In this document: positions 17,657 to 26,353 of the stretch, piece by piece | Layout: each line of letters begins with the position of its first letter | How positions within the stretch are numbered: position 1 is the stretch's first letter | DNA from: Niastella soli | Lineage (GTDB): Bacteria > Bacteroidota > Bacteroidia > Chitinophagales > Chitinophagaceae | Length of the DNA: 64,000 bases | Assembly: GCF_017742245.1 (NCBI RefSeq) | Contig: NZ_JAGHKO010000010.1 | Location: 248,001 to 312,000, forward strand | Reading direction: 5' to 3' | Translations under genes and position numbers: made by a program | The notes under the pieces: generated by a model | What the model saw: the letters and a program-made list of their open reading frames with translations, nothing else | Databases searched by the model: none | Told to the model about the DNA's origin: nothing

Positions 17657-18322
17657 TTCGCTCATTACCTCCAGCTCGCGCGCCATATTTTCCCTGGCCT
17701 TAGCCTCATACCGCTCACGAAAAAAGGGGGTTTGAAAAATGTATTCAGTTTGCAGACAGTGCTGTAAAAACTGTTTCCGGCCGGGGTAATACAATTTATC
17801 GGGGTAAATGCGGTATTCGCGCCGAACCTGGTGGGTATAAGCTTCATACTTTTCCCATTCGGCCCCCAGTACAGACATATCAAAATCGAGAAATAATTGC
17901 AGATCGGCAAAATGGGTAACAGCCGCAGTAATCGCATGCGTTTGGGTGGCTTCAATATATAATTTAACCTGTTCTATTTTTTCGGCTGGGACCGCTAACG
18001 CCTGTAATCGTTTCACTGCCACCTGGGCGCTACGGGGTTCATTATCTTTTCGCAGCACATTGTATATGATATCATGGTAAAATACCGCAAAGGCCACTAC
18101 GTCCGCATCCTTCAATTGGCCGTAATAGCTTTCGCAAAAGGCCAATAACGCCTGTATATGTTGCAGATTATGGTAATGCCTGCTGGTAGTGGTATACTTT
18201 TTTGCTATCTCGTTAAAAAACTGGTCAATCAATGAAAGGTCGCTGCAATACCTGCCAGCCAGTTGCTCCCACACCGCACGAATACTATCCTGCGTTGGCG
18301 AGTCTGCTCTTTTTATAACCAT
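17648..18322 (-). CDS. HD-superfamily predicted metal-dependent phosphohydrolase
   Basis: This 224-residue soluble protein has HYHNLQHI (first metal-binding histidines), the HD dyad in FAVFYHDIIYN, and a conserved ETHxH-like region (ATQTHAITAAVTHFADLQLFLDFDMSVLG). It matches the COG4339-type HD proteins found widely in bacteria, whose substrate is unknown. The start at 18322 overlaps the 3' end of the APC permease gene by 38 nt, so the two are probably co-transcribed. The last codon and the TAG stop are built from a GGCAATA heptamer array. Confidence 0.85.
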   Translation of the reverse strand: MVIKRADSPTQDSIRAVWEQLAGRYCSDLSLIDQFFNEIAKKYTTTSRHYHNLQHIQALLAFCESYYGQLKDADVVAFAVFYHDIIYNVLRKDNEPRSAQVAVKRLQALAVPAEKIEQVKLYIEATQTHAITAAVTHFADLQLFLDFDMSVLGAEWEKYEAYTHQVRREYRIYPDKLYYPGRKQFLQHCLQTEYIFQTPFFRERYEAKARENMARELEVMSERQ

Positions 18323-20057
18323 AAAAAATATAAATGATCAGCCCCAGCAACAACCAGCCTAAGAACCAGGCCCAGTTGCTTTTGGTCATACCGGTAAGCA
18401 GGTACAAACAGGTAGTTACACCCATCAGGGGAATTAAGGAATATTTTTTAACCAGGGTAACTATCCCCAGCACAATGGCAGACAACCAGAAAATGATTAG
18501 TGAGATCTTGGGAATGGCCAGGTCCATAAAACTTACTTTGTTCGCTGCATAATCCGCATCGCCTGAAAAATCGAAATTGAACATGTCGGAAAAATAATTG
18601 GGGGCCCACACACCCAGAATGATAAGGGCTGCCAGTATCAACAGCGGGAAAATAAATTGCGCATTGATATGCGGCATATTAAACCGGCCAGCTACTTTTT
18701 CTTTCCGGGGTATTAACAGCACACCACCGCACACCAGTACAAACGCAAACAAGGTGGCGATGCTGGTAAAATCCAGTACAAATGTTTTATCGGTAAATAA
18801 AATAGGAACACCCACCACCATACCGGTAAGAATAGTGGCAAAAGAAGGCGTTTTGTATTTCTTATGAATTTTTTGAAACACAGGTGGTAATAAACCGTCG
18901 CGGCTCATGCTCATCCAGATGCGAGGCTGCCCCATCTGAAACACCAGCAACACACTGGTCATGGCTATTACGGCGCATACAGAAACCAGCAATTGCATCC
19001 AGCCTACGTGCTTCACTTCAAAGATCTTGGCAAGCGGGTCGCCCACGTTTTCAAATTGTTTGTAGTTTACAACACCCGTCAACACAAGCGCCAGTAAGAT
19101 ATACACAACCGTACAGATCACCAGTGAATAGGTCATACCCCTTGGCAGATCGCGCTGGGGATTTTTACTTTCTTCAGCCAGTACACTTACCGCATCAAAA
19201 CCAATATAGGCAAAGAATACCCCTGATACGGCAGCCATTACACCCCCAAAACCGTTTGGCATAAATGCTTTTGTGCCTGCATCATTTACAGGCAGCCAAT
19301 TGGCAGGATCAATATAATATGCACCCACAATGATCACCAGGGCTACTACCGCCAGTTTCAGTATCACCATGGCGTTGCTGAAATTCCTCGATTCTTTTAT
19401 ACCTACATACACCAACGCTGTGATCAGTACATTGATGATCAGCGCAGGCAAATCAAAAATGATCTTCAGGGAACCTAACCTCGGCGGATTGTTCCAGGCA
19501 TTCAACAATTCTGCATTGGCCTGGTTCTTCATAAACTCCAATTGTTCGGCGCCGGTTTGTGAACTATAGTTAAGAAATGCCTTTTTTGCTTCCTGGTAAC
19601 TGCAGGTGAGGTAATCAGGCATATGTATATCCACCTTATGTAGAAAGGAGGTAAAATAATCGCTCCAGGAGAATGCCACATAAATATTGCCGATGGAATA
19701 TTCCATGATCAATGCCCACCCAATGATCCAGGCAAATAACTCGCCAAAGGAGGCATATGCGTATGTATAGGCGCTTCCGGCTACCGGAATACGGCTGGCA
19801 AATTCTGAATAACAAAAAGCAGTAAACGCGCAGGCAATACCGCAGATAATAAACAATACTACCACTCCGGGACCACCTTTAAAACAAGCATCCCCCAAAC
19901 TGCTGAAACTTCCTGCCCCAATAATGGCTGCAATGCCAAAAAAGGTAAGGTCCCGTACCGTCAATACCCGTTTTAAGCCTGAAGATCCATGCCCATCATC
20001 GCCTCCTTCTTTTAAAATCGATTCAATTTTTTTTGTGCGAAACAATGAGTTTGACAT
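18285..20057 (-). CDS. APC-family amino acid permease
   Basis: This 590-residue inner-membrane transporter has about 13-14 helices. The first carries the family motif GIAAIIGAGSFSSLGD (unwound TM1), followed by AFCYSEFASRIPVAGSAYTYAY in TM3. This is the cationic amino acid transporter (CAT) subgroup pattern. A long hydrophilic loop of about 60 residues lies between TM4 and TM5. Substrate specificity cannot be read. The start at 20057 (MSNSLFRTKKIESIL) gives the usual cytoplasmic N-tail. Its 3' end overlaps the HD hydrolase gene. Confidence 0.9.
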   Translation of the reverse strand: MSNSLFRTKKIESILKEGGDDGHGSSGLKRVLTVRDLTFFGIAAIIGAGSFSSLGDACFKGGPGVVVLFIICGIACAFTAFCYSEFASRIPVAGSAYTYAYASFGELFAWIIGWALIMEYSIGNIYVAFSWSDYFTSFLHKVDIHMPDYLTCSYQEAKKAFLNYSSQTGAEQLEFMKNQANAELLNAWNNPPRLGSLKIIFDLPALIINVLITALVYVGIKESRNFSNAMVILKLAVVALVIIVGAYYIDPANWLPVNDAGTKAFMPNGFGGVMAAVSGVFFAYIGFDAVSVLAEESKNPQRDLPRGMTYSLVICTVVYILLALVLTGVVNYKQFENVGDPLAKIFEVKHVGWMQLLVSVCAVIAMTSVLLVFQMGQPRIWMSMSRDGLLPPVFQKIHKKYKTPSFATILTGMVVGVPILFTDKTFVLDFTSIATLFAFVLVCGGVLLIPRKEKVAGRFNMPHINAQFIFPLLILAALIILGVWAPNYFSDMFNFDFSGDADYAANKVSFMDLAIPKISLIIFWLSAIVLGIVTLVKKYSLIPLMGVTTCLYLLTGMTKSNWAWFLGWLLLGLIIYIFYGYKKSRLANAG

Positions 20058-20134
20058 GATGGGTTATTTAAACGGGGAAATTACTAAAAATACCTAATGC
20101 TTGTTAGTATATTTATTGGTTATATGAAGGATCT

Positions 20135-20289
20135 GAAGTACGAGGTAAGAAGTAAGAAAAGTTCGAAAGTTATATTTCATACCTATTCTTCGTTCCCCTA
20201 TTTGGGTTGTTATCAATCAGGAAGGTGAACTTAATTATAAGCTATGAATAGCGGAAACATCCTACATCCTACTTCCTACTTCCTAATTC
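20135..20289. repeat. Paired inverted GAAGTAR heptamer element (A2)
   Basis: The left arm is 20135-20160 (GAAGTACGAGGTAAGAAG and on). The right arm is 20259-20289 (CATCCTACATCCTACTTCC and on). The spacer of about 100 bp begins GTTCGAAAG. The right arm ends 6 nt from the polyprenyl synthase stop codon. Confidence 0.75.
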
Positions 20290-20295
20290 AACATG

Positions 20296-21261
20296 CTAGT
20301 GTTCCCTTTGTACCAGAAAATGCGCTAACTCCATTAACGGTTCTTTTCTACCCGACACCACGGCCATTTCTTCCAGGTGCTCAAAGGCTTCGGTCATGTA
20401 TTTTTCCTTAAGACCGGCTGCCCATTTGTTCACCCCACAATCATCAAAAACCGATAATACGCGGGCGACTTTATCTTCAGGGTTTTCCTGCATCAGTCGT
20501 TTCAACTCCTTTAATTGTGCAGCATTTGCCGATTCCAATGCCTTGATCATTAAGAAGGTCTTTTTATTGGCCATAATATCGCCGCCCGGTTGTTTACCAA
20601 ACTTTGCGGGATCGCCATAGGCATCCAGGTAATCGTCCTGTATCTGAAACGCAATACCCAGGTTGCGGCCAAAAGCGTAGATGTGTTCCTGGTTGTGTTG
20701 TCCGGCCCCACCTAAAATAGCGCCCATTCGCAGACTGGCAGCCAGTAAAACGGAGGTCTTTAATTCAATCATGCGGATGTACTCATCCATTTTCACCACT
20801 TCCTGTTTTTCAAAATCCATATCCAGTTGCTGTCCTTCGCAAACTTCTTTGGCTGTTTTGTTAAACAGTTGAATGATCTTGTGCAGGTAATCGGTGCTTA
20901 CTTTGTTCAGGTAATCATACGCTACAATAAGCATCACATCGCCTGAAAGCAAGGCAGTAGATTCGCCATATTTAGCATGGACTGTTGGCTGATTGCGGCG
21001 CAGGGGCGCCTTGTCCATAATATCGTCGTGAATGAGTGTGAAGTTGTGAAACAGCTCTATGGCTGCAGCCACTGGCCATGCATCTTTGCTGATCTCATCA
21101 AACAATTCATTGCCCATTAAACACATCACCGGGCGTACGCGTTTGCCACCCAGGCTTAAAAAATATTCATCAGCGTCGTATAATGTAGCGGGCTCTTTCG
21201 GAAAGTGTCTTACGTTGAAATAGTTGGTAAATTGTTTAGAAAGGCTTTCGAAACTCTGCAT
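20296..21261 (-). CDS. Polyprenyl diphosphate synthase (trans-isoprenyl type)
   Basis: This 321-residue cytosolic enzyme condenses isopentenyl diphosphate with an allylic diphosphate. Both aspartate-rich motifs are present: DDIMD at 79-83 followed by RR, and DDYLD at 209-213. The GGKRVRP motif at 38-44 binds IPP. The length and motifs fit FPP/GGPP-type short-chain synthases. The exact chain length cannot be assigned. The start is the ATG at 21261. The gene is flanked on both sides by GAAGTAR repeat elements. Confidence 0.92.
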   Translation of the reverse strand: MQSFESLSKQFTNYFNVRHFPKEPATLYDADEYFLSLGGKRVRPVMCLMGNELFDEISKDAWPVAAAIELFHNFTLIHDDIMDKAPLRRNQPTVHAKYGESTALLSGDVMLIVAYDYLNKVSTDYLHKIIQLFNKTAKEVCEGQQLDMDFEKQEVVKMDEYIRMIELKTSVLLAASLRMGAILGGAGQHNQEHIYAFGRNLGIAFQIQDDYLDAYGDPAKFGKQPGGDIMANKKTFLMIKALESANAAQLKELKRLMQENPEDKVARVLSVFDDCGVNKWAAGLKEKYMTEAFEHLEEMAVVSGRKEPLMELAHFLVQREH

Positions 21262-21295
21262 ATGCTTTTAAATAGTAGAATACGGTTTATAAAAT

Positions 21296-21889
21296 GAAGT
21301 AAGAAGTAGGATGTAGGATGTATGAAGTACGATTACTACGAATTGAAGTCTTGCCAGTTATCGTGTAAACGTTGAAGTTTCGATCCTAATACTTCTGCTT
21401 CAGATAGCAATTTTTTATAAATGTCAATTGTAATATAATTACAGTCTTTGGCGAAAAGAAGCCATGACTTTGACTCTTCCAACGATCTAATTCCGTCAAC
21501 TAAATGACGTTTAAAATTCCCCACATAAACCCGTTTTCCCCAACCTTCCGCGGTATTAACCGCAATTGACCTGGGAGATCGTCTAATTTGATCTGTCAAT
21601 GAAAATCTTTCTTCGTACGGAAAGGATTTAGTCAATTCAAATATCACCATTGCAAATTTATGCGCCAGCTGATATACTTCTAAATCCAAAAATGTTTTTA
21701 TTGCCATAGATAACATTTTATAATATAAAATGCCACCTAATCAGAGTCTTCCTACTTCCTACCTCTTACTTCCTACCCCCTACTTCCTACCTCTTACTTC
21801 CTACCTCTTACTTCCTACCCCCTACTTCCTACCTCTTACTTCCTACCTCCTACTTCCTACTTCCTACTTCCTACTTCCTACTTCCTTTC
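21296..21889. repeat. GAAGTAR heptamer element enclosing a four-helix-bundle gene (A3)
   Basis: The left arm is 21296-21331 (GAAGTAAGAAGTAGGATG and on). The right arm is 21748-21889, the longest array in the window, with about 19-20 inverted heptamers (CTTCCTA/CCTCTTA/CCCCCTA). The arms are complementary and the enclosed segment holds a complete gene (21336-21716). The right arm runs into and supplies the 3' end of rnr. Confidence 0.8.
21336..21716 (-). CDS. Four-helix-bundle protein (S23/IVP, Avd-like)
   Basis: This 126-residue protein has the family pattern KTFLDLEVYQLAHKFAMVI, then FPYEERFSLTDQIRRSPRSI, AVNTAEGWGKR, and a C-terminal helix ending in SKLQRLHDNW. This family (TIGR02436/PF05635) is encoded in intervening sequences of 23S rRNA and is related to the Avd protein of diversity-generating retroelements. 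It forms pentameric basic bundles that bind nucleic acid. The start could also be the third-codon-downstream ATG at 21707. The gene sits between complementary heptamer arms, not in an rRNA, and no reverse transcriptase is nearby. Confidence 0.9.
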   Translation of the reverse strand: MLSMAIKTFLDLEVYQLAHKFAMVIFELTKSFPYEERFSLTDQIRRSPRSIAVNTAEGWGKRVYVGNFKRHLVDGIRSLEESKSWLLFAKDCNYITIDIYKKLLSEAEVLGSKLQRLHDNWQDFNS

Positions 21890-23913
21890 TTCTTAGCCGG
21901 AATATATTTACTTTTTGAAACAGGCTTCTTCTCTTCTTCACGACTGCTTTTCAATCCCGACGCAATAACCCATTCGTAGTCGAGCTGGCGTTTGGATAAG
22001 TTGGCAGCCACTACTTTTATCCGCACCTTATCGCCCATCGCAAATTTGCGACCGCTGCGCAAACCTACCAGGCTGTAATCGCTTTCTACATGGCGAAAAT
22101 CATCATACTCCAGCAAGCTGTTAATGCTTACCAGCCCTTCGCATTTGTGTTCAATAGTTTCTACCCAGAATCCAAAGGAAGCCACACCACTGATCACCCC
22201 TTCAAATTCTTCCCCCAGGAATTCCTTCATGTATTCCACCTGTTTGTATTTATTGGAGGCGCGTTCTGCTTCCATGGCCGAACGTTCTTTTTCACTACAG
22301 TGCCGGCACTTCGCTTCCAGCTTTTTCTCAGGTTCCACATCTCCTTTTAACACATCATGCAGGATGCGGTGCACCAGTACGTCGGGGTAACGGCGTATAG
22401 GTGAGGTAAAATGACAATAGTGTTTAAATCCTAAACCATAGTGACCGATATTTTCGGTAGTATAAATGGCTTTGGCCATCGTGCGAATACCCAATTGCTC
22501 CAGCACATGCTGTTCGGGTTTACCCTGTACATCCTGCAACATCTGATTGAAGGATGCCGCAATGCCTTCCGGCGTTTTGGTATCGAAGGTATGTCCGTAC
22601 TTTTTGGCAAATTCAACAAAGGGCATCAACTTCATTTCATCGGGCGTATCGTGTACGCGATATGGGAAGGGAAGGTCTTTTTTATTTACTTTGACCCGGC
22701 CTATATTTTCCGCAACCACGCGGTTGGCCAGCAGCATAAACTCTTCAATCAGCTGATGTGCTTCCTTGCTTTCTTTTACAATGATGCCAATGGGTTTACC
22801 GGTTTCATCGAGTTTGAAGCGTACTTCCTGCGAGGAGAAATTAATAGCGCCTTTACTGAACCGTTTTGCGCGGAACTGCTGGGCGAGTTTATTCAATAAC
22901 AGAATTTCACCCTGGTACAATCCCTCTCCTTTTTCAATGATCTCCTGCACTTCTTCATAGGTGAACCGGTGGTTACTATGGATCACCGTTTTACCCAGCC
23001 AGTATTGATTTACTTCACCAGCATCTGTTATTTGAAAAATGGCAGAGAAGGTCAGTTTATCTTCATGAGGCCGTAAAGAACACAGCTCATTCGAGATGCG
23101 TTCGGGCAACATGGGCGCCACACGATCGGGCAGGTACACGGAGGTAGCGCGATCGTATGCTTCTTTGTCCAGTGCGGTATCGGGTTCAACAAAATGGCTT
23201 ACATCAGCAATGTGCACGCCTATTTCGTACATACCGTTTTTGAGTAGGCGAATACTCAGGGCGTCATCAAAGTCCCTGGCATCAACCGGATCAATGGTGA
23301 AGGTGAGCACATCGCGCACATCTTTTCTTATTTTGATCTCGTCGGGAGAAATAGTATCGGGGATCCTTTCTGCTTCTTCCAATACACCTTCAGGGAAAAA
23401 TAAGGGGAATCCGTTTTCCATCAGGATCTCCTTCATGGCCATGTCACCCTCATTACCGGCTTCCATTATCTGAATAACAGCGCCCACTGGCTTTTTCTGT
23501 TTTTCCCATTCTGTAATGCGAACAATAACGCGATCGCCATCTTTGGCGCCATTTAAAGCCGTTTCCGGAATGAAAAAATCCGGCATGGGCTTTTCTGTAT
23601 CCGCGGTAAAGAATGCGGCTGATTTGCCTATTTCAATTTTGCCGAGGAATTCCATTTGTTTACGTTGCAGCACATCAACGATTTGCCCTTGTTGACGCCC
23701 GCTTTTTTTACCGGAGCCGCCTAATATGCGTACCCGTACGGTATCGCCGTGGAGGGCGGTATTAAAATCTGCCGGGCGTACGAGTATATCATTGGGAAGA
23801 TTATCGACAATTACATACCCGATGCCTGACCGGGTAATATCTAAAACACCTTTAAGGGCGTGCTGCGAGGAAGCGTCTTTCTTCTTTTTCTTCTTAGCTT
23901 GTTTCCTGCTCAT
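21871..23913 (-). CDS. rnr: Ribonuclease R
   Basis: This 680-residue 3'-5' exoribonuclease of the RNB (RNase II) family degrades structured RNA. It has a basic N-terminus (MSRKQAKKKKKK), cold-shock-like OB domains, and an RNB catalytic core with TIDPVDARDFDDALS, which holds the metal-binding aspartates, and HIADVSHFV. A GLGFKHYCHFTSPIRRYPD block and a C-terminal S1 domain (EEFEGVISGVASFGFWVE) follow. It has a short lysine-rich tail. The last four sense codons and the TAG stop come from a GGAAGTA heptamer array. It is 9 nt downstream of lpxK, in a likely operon. Confidence 0.96.
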   Translation of the reverse strand: MSRKQAKKKKKKDASSQHALKGVLDITRSGIGYVIVDNLPNDILVRPADFNTALHGDTVRVRILGGSGKKSGRQQGQIVDVLQRKQMEFLGKIEIGKSAAFFTADTEKPMPDFFIPETALNGAKDGDRVIVRITEWEKQKKPVGAVIQIMEAGNEGDMAMKEILMENGFPLFFPEGVLEEAERIPDTISPDEIKIRKDVRDVLTFTIDPVDARDFDDALSIRLLKNGMYEIGVHIADVSHFVEPDTALDKEAYDRATSVYLPDRVAPMLPERISNELCSLRPHEDKLTFSAIFQITDAGEVNQYWLGKTVIHSNHRFTYEEVQEIIEKGEGLYQGEILLLNKLAQQFRAKRFSKGAINFSSQEVRFKLDETGKPIGIIVKESKEAHQLIEEFMLLANRVVAENIGRVKVNKKDLPFPYRVHDTPDEMKLMPFVEFAKKYGHTFDTKTPEGIAASFNQMLQDVQGKPEQHVLEQLGIRTMAKAIYTTENIGHYGLGFKHYCHFTSPIRRYPDVLVHRILHDVLKGDVEPEKKLEAKCRHCSEKERSAMEAERASNKYKQVEYMKEFLGEEFEGVISGVASFGFWVETIEHKCEGLVSINSLLEYDDFRHVESDYSLVGLRSGRKFAMGDKVRIKVVAANLSKRQLDYEWVIASGLKSSREEEKKPVSKSKYIPAKKKGSRK

Positions 23914-23922
23914 TCAAACATT

Positions 23923-24999
23923 TTAATTCGTGATACTGAAATCAGTAATGAATTTACTGATAATATCAGTAAACTGATGCCCCTCATCAAAAAGGAATTG
24001 GATTTCAATGGGTATTACGTAGATGGGGTAATCTTGCAAGGCCTGTCCAAATTTTATGAGGCGAACGGCATCTTTTTCAGTAGTAAGTATAATTTTATTT
24101 TCTGTGGGGATGTTATTAAACCGTTTTACGATATCCTTCCAGTCGTCGATGCGAAATATGTGGTGGTCGCCGTATAATATCTCGTAGTAGGTTTTTGTAG
24201 CATCCTGTAAATATTTTTTCAATGGCAATGGATTGGCGATACCGCTTATCAGTAATACTTCGGTAGAAGTATCCAGTGCTACTTCTTTTTTGCTGATAAT
24301 GTGATACGGCAATCCATATCGTATGGTGGTAAAAAACAACTGCTGGTTGGGCAGCGGTTTTATTTCCTGTTTAAACGCCCCTTTTTCTTCCACCGATAAT
24401 GTCGCCGGGCATTTGGTCACCACAATCACATCGGCCCGTTTATACGACCGGCGTTCATCGCGCAGGTCGCCGGTGGGAAGCATCCAGTCGCGGGTAAACA
24501 GGTTATCGTAATTAGTTAATACAATATTCAAGCCCGCCTTAATGGCCCGGTGTTGAAAAGCATCGTCGAGGATGATCACCTTTGTTTTGGGGCGGTCGTG
24601 CAATAATTGCGGAATGGCCACAATCCTTTCCTCTCCCACGGCAACGGATACAAAGGGAAATTTTTGATGAAATTGCATGGGTTCATCGCCAATGTCCAGC
24701 GCAGTGGTATTTTCACCAGCCAGTGCATACCCTTTGGTACGGCGTTTATAACCCCGGCTTAAAATGGCCACTTCCATATTGGTGTGCAGGTGTTTTACGA
24801 GCCATTCCACCATAGGGCTTTTACCAGTACCGCCTACAGATAGATTGCCGATGCAGATAATTGGCAGGTTAAAACCAGTTGACCGAAGGATCCCTTTGTC
24901 ATACAATCGATTACGTAACCATATTGCGGCGCCATATACCAGGGAAAAGGGGAACAGCAGTATGCGGAAGGGGCGCAGCAACGGAGCATTAAAATTCAT
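23923..24999 (-). CDS. lpxK: Tetraacyldisaccharide 4'-kinase
   Basis: This 358-residue inner-membrane-associated kinase phosphorylates the 4' position of the lipid A disaccharide precursor. The Walker A motif is GNLSVGGTGKSP (51-62), preceded by an N-terminal hydrophobic helix (about 10-28). LSRGYKRRTKGY and the DDAFQHR catalytic motif follow, as in known LpxK. The start at 24999 overlaps the end of the upstream cyclo-ligase gene by 11 nt, so translation is probably coupled. It shows that the organism makes lipid A. Confidence 0.96.
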   Translation of the reverse strand: MNFNAPLLRPFRILLFPFSLVYGAAIWLRNRLYDKGILRSTGFNLPIICIGNLSVGGTGKSPMVEWLVKHLHTNMEVAILSRGYKRRTKGYALAGENTTALDIGDEPMQFHQKFPFVSVAVGEERIVAIPQLLHDRPKTKVIILDDAFQHRAIKAGLNIVLTNYDNLFTRDWMLPTGDLRDERRSYKRADVIVVTKCPATLSVEEKGAFKQEIKPLPNQQLFFTTIRYGLPYHIISKKEVALDTSTEVLLISGIANPLPLKKYLQDATKTYYEILYGDHHIFRIDDWKDIVKRFNNIPTENKIILTTEKDAVRLIKFGQALQDYPIYVIPIEIQFLFDEGHQFTDIISKFITDFSITN

Positions 25000-25558
25000 A
25001 TATACGATGCGGTGTAATGCAAAAATTTAAAGGTACATCAAATTCATCGATGTCCTCAATGTATTCTACCGCGTCGAAAAATGAGAAACCGATCTTTATG
25101 GCATCAGGCCGGCACTGGGACAAAAACCTGTCGTAATAGCCTTTACCGTAGCCAACCCGGTACCCATGTTTTGTAAATGCTACCAGGGGAACAAAAATGA
25201 CATCGAGTTTTTGGGGCGTAATAACAACGCCGCCAATGGGTTCCAAAATATTGAATTTGTTTTTTATAAAAAGCCCATCTTTTTCAACAAGCACTGCTTC
25301 CATATCCAGCAGGTCAACGTGAACTTTAGGCCAGCCCACCCGCATGATCAAATTCTGTTCTTTAAGAATTTCTTCACAAACCGACACGTCAAACTCATGA
25401 CGGCTTATCATGGGATGGTACGACAACAGATAATTTACCGGGGGAAGGACCAGTTTTCTGAAGTTGGATGCTATTAATGCGGTTTGTTGTTTCAGCTCTT
25501 CTTCGAGCAAGTTCATCCTGCGCTGTAAAAACTCTTTTCTAACGGTATTTTTTATCAT
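24989..25558 (-). CDS. 5-formyltetrahydrofolate cyclo-ligase
   Basis: This 189-residue enzyme converts 5-formyl-THF to 5,10-methenyl-THF with ATP. The N-terminal basic helix (KEFLQRRMNL) and the C-terminal signature GYRVGYGKGYYDRFL, which binds phosphate, are clear. The acidic residues of EPIGG fit the family. The start ATG overlaps the bioD stop as ATGA, and the 3' end overlaps lpxK, so all three are in one operon (bioD, this gene, lpxK, rnr). Confidence 0.93.
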   Translation of the reverse strand: MIKNTVRKEFLQRRMNLLEEELKQQTALIASNFRKLVLPPVNYLLSYHPMISRHEFDVSVCEEILKEQNLIMRVGWPKVHVDLLDMEAVLVEKDGLFIKNKFNILEPIGGVVITPQKLDVIFVPLVAFTKHGYRVGYGKGYYDRFLSQCRPDAIKIGFSFFDAVEYIEDIDEFDVPLNFCITPHRIYEF

Positions 25559-26184
25559 AATAATTCTTTCAGCTGCTTTCTGATAGCAGCTGCCTGAGTG
25601 TTGATAAATGTCCCGTTAACATTATCAGAGTAGGGAATTGATGCTATCCTGGGAAAGTTGCTCCATTGTACTATCTCATCTTCATAATCAAGGTATTGGT
25701 CATTGAAGACCCACCCAATTACCGGTATTTGCATTTCGCGGCACACCCGCGCTGTTAATAATGAATGATTTATGCTCCCCAGGTAATTACGGCTAACCAG
25801 GATCACTTTAGCGTCTAACGCTTTGATCAGATCAGCCACAAAGGTAGTACTATTTAATGGTACCAATAATCCTCCTGCGCCTTCGATGAGTAAAGTACGA
25901 TTTATATTTGGAATATGCCTGCAAATTGTTTGAATATCAATCGTTATGCCTTCCTCGCGGGCAGCAATATGTGGCGAGGCGGGTTTTGTAAGCCGGTATA
26001 CTTCCGGGTGTATAACCGAACCACTCTCCTTTAACCACTGCGATACCCACTCACTATCGGTGCCGTCTTCAAAACCAGCCTGTATCGGTTTCCAGTAATC
26101 TGCGCCTAAGGCCTGGGCAACGATGGCCGAAACAAATGTTTTTCCTATGCCTGTGCCTATTCCGGTAACGAATATCTTCTCCAT
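25555..26184 (-). CDS. bioD: Dethiobiotin synthetase
   Basis: This 209-residue enzyme carboxylates and cyclises diaminopelargonate to dethiobiotin, the penultimate step of biotin synthesis. The N-terminal P-loop GIGTGIGKT (8-16), the substrate lysine in DYWKPIQAG and the LLIEGAGGLLVPL motif are intact. The stop overlaps the next start (ATGA). The upstream gap to rsmD contains a heptamer element (A4). The other bio genes are not in the window. Confidence 0.95.
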   Translation of the reverse strand: MEKIFVTGIGTGIGKTFVSAIVAQALGADYWKPIQAGFEDGTDSEWVSQWLKESGSVIHPEVYRLTKPASPHIAAREEGITIDIQTICRHIPNINRTLLIEGAGGLLVPLNSTTFVADLIKALDAKVILVSRNYLGSINHSLLTARVCREMQIPVIGWVFNDQYLDYEDEIVQWSNFPRIASIPYSDNVNGTFINTQAAAIRKQLKELL

Positions 26185-26197
26185 TTTTTTAGATTCT

Positions 26198-26338
26198 GAG
26201 GTAAGAAGTAAGAGGTAAGAAATAGGGCCATCCCCTAATTTCTTAGCTCAAAATTAATTGCTGGCAGTTTATTCAGGTTGTATTACGAGGCACGAAGTTC
26301 GGAGTTTTTCTTACTTCCTGGTGCTTACCTCCTACTTC
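26198..26338. repeat. Paired inverted GAAGTAR/GAGGTAA heptamer element (A4)
   Basis: The left arm is 26198-26226 (GAGGTAAGAAGTAAGAGG and on). The right arm is 26308-26338 (CTTACTTCC, CTTACCTCCTACTTC). It fills most of the gap between rsmD and bioD. Confidence 0.7.
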
Positions 26339-26353
26339 AGTTTGTTAATGGAC

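Noticed and set aside
21336..21716. Diversity-generating retroelement based on the Avd-like protein
   Set aside because: No reverse transcriptase, template repeat or variable repeat is seen nearby. The four-helix-bundle family is broader than Avd.
21748..21889. Repeats as a CRISPR array
   Set aside because: Units are 7 bp, contiguous and without unique spacers. No cas genes are present.
21730..21918. ORF rich in TSYLLLPTPYFL-type repeats
   Set aside because: It is a translation of the CTTCCTA heptamer array and has no coding features. Similar spurious frames arise at the other arrays (38560-38742, 57105-57320).
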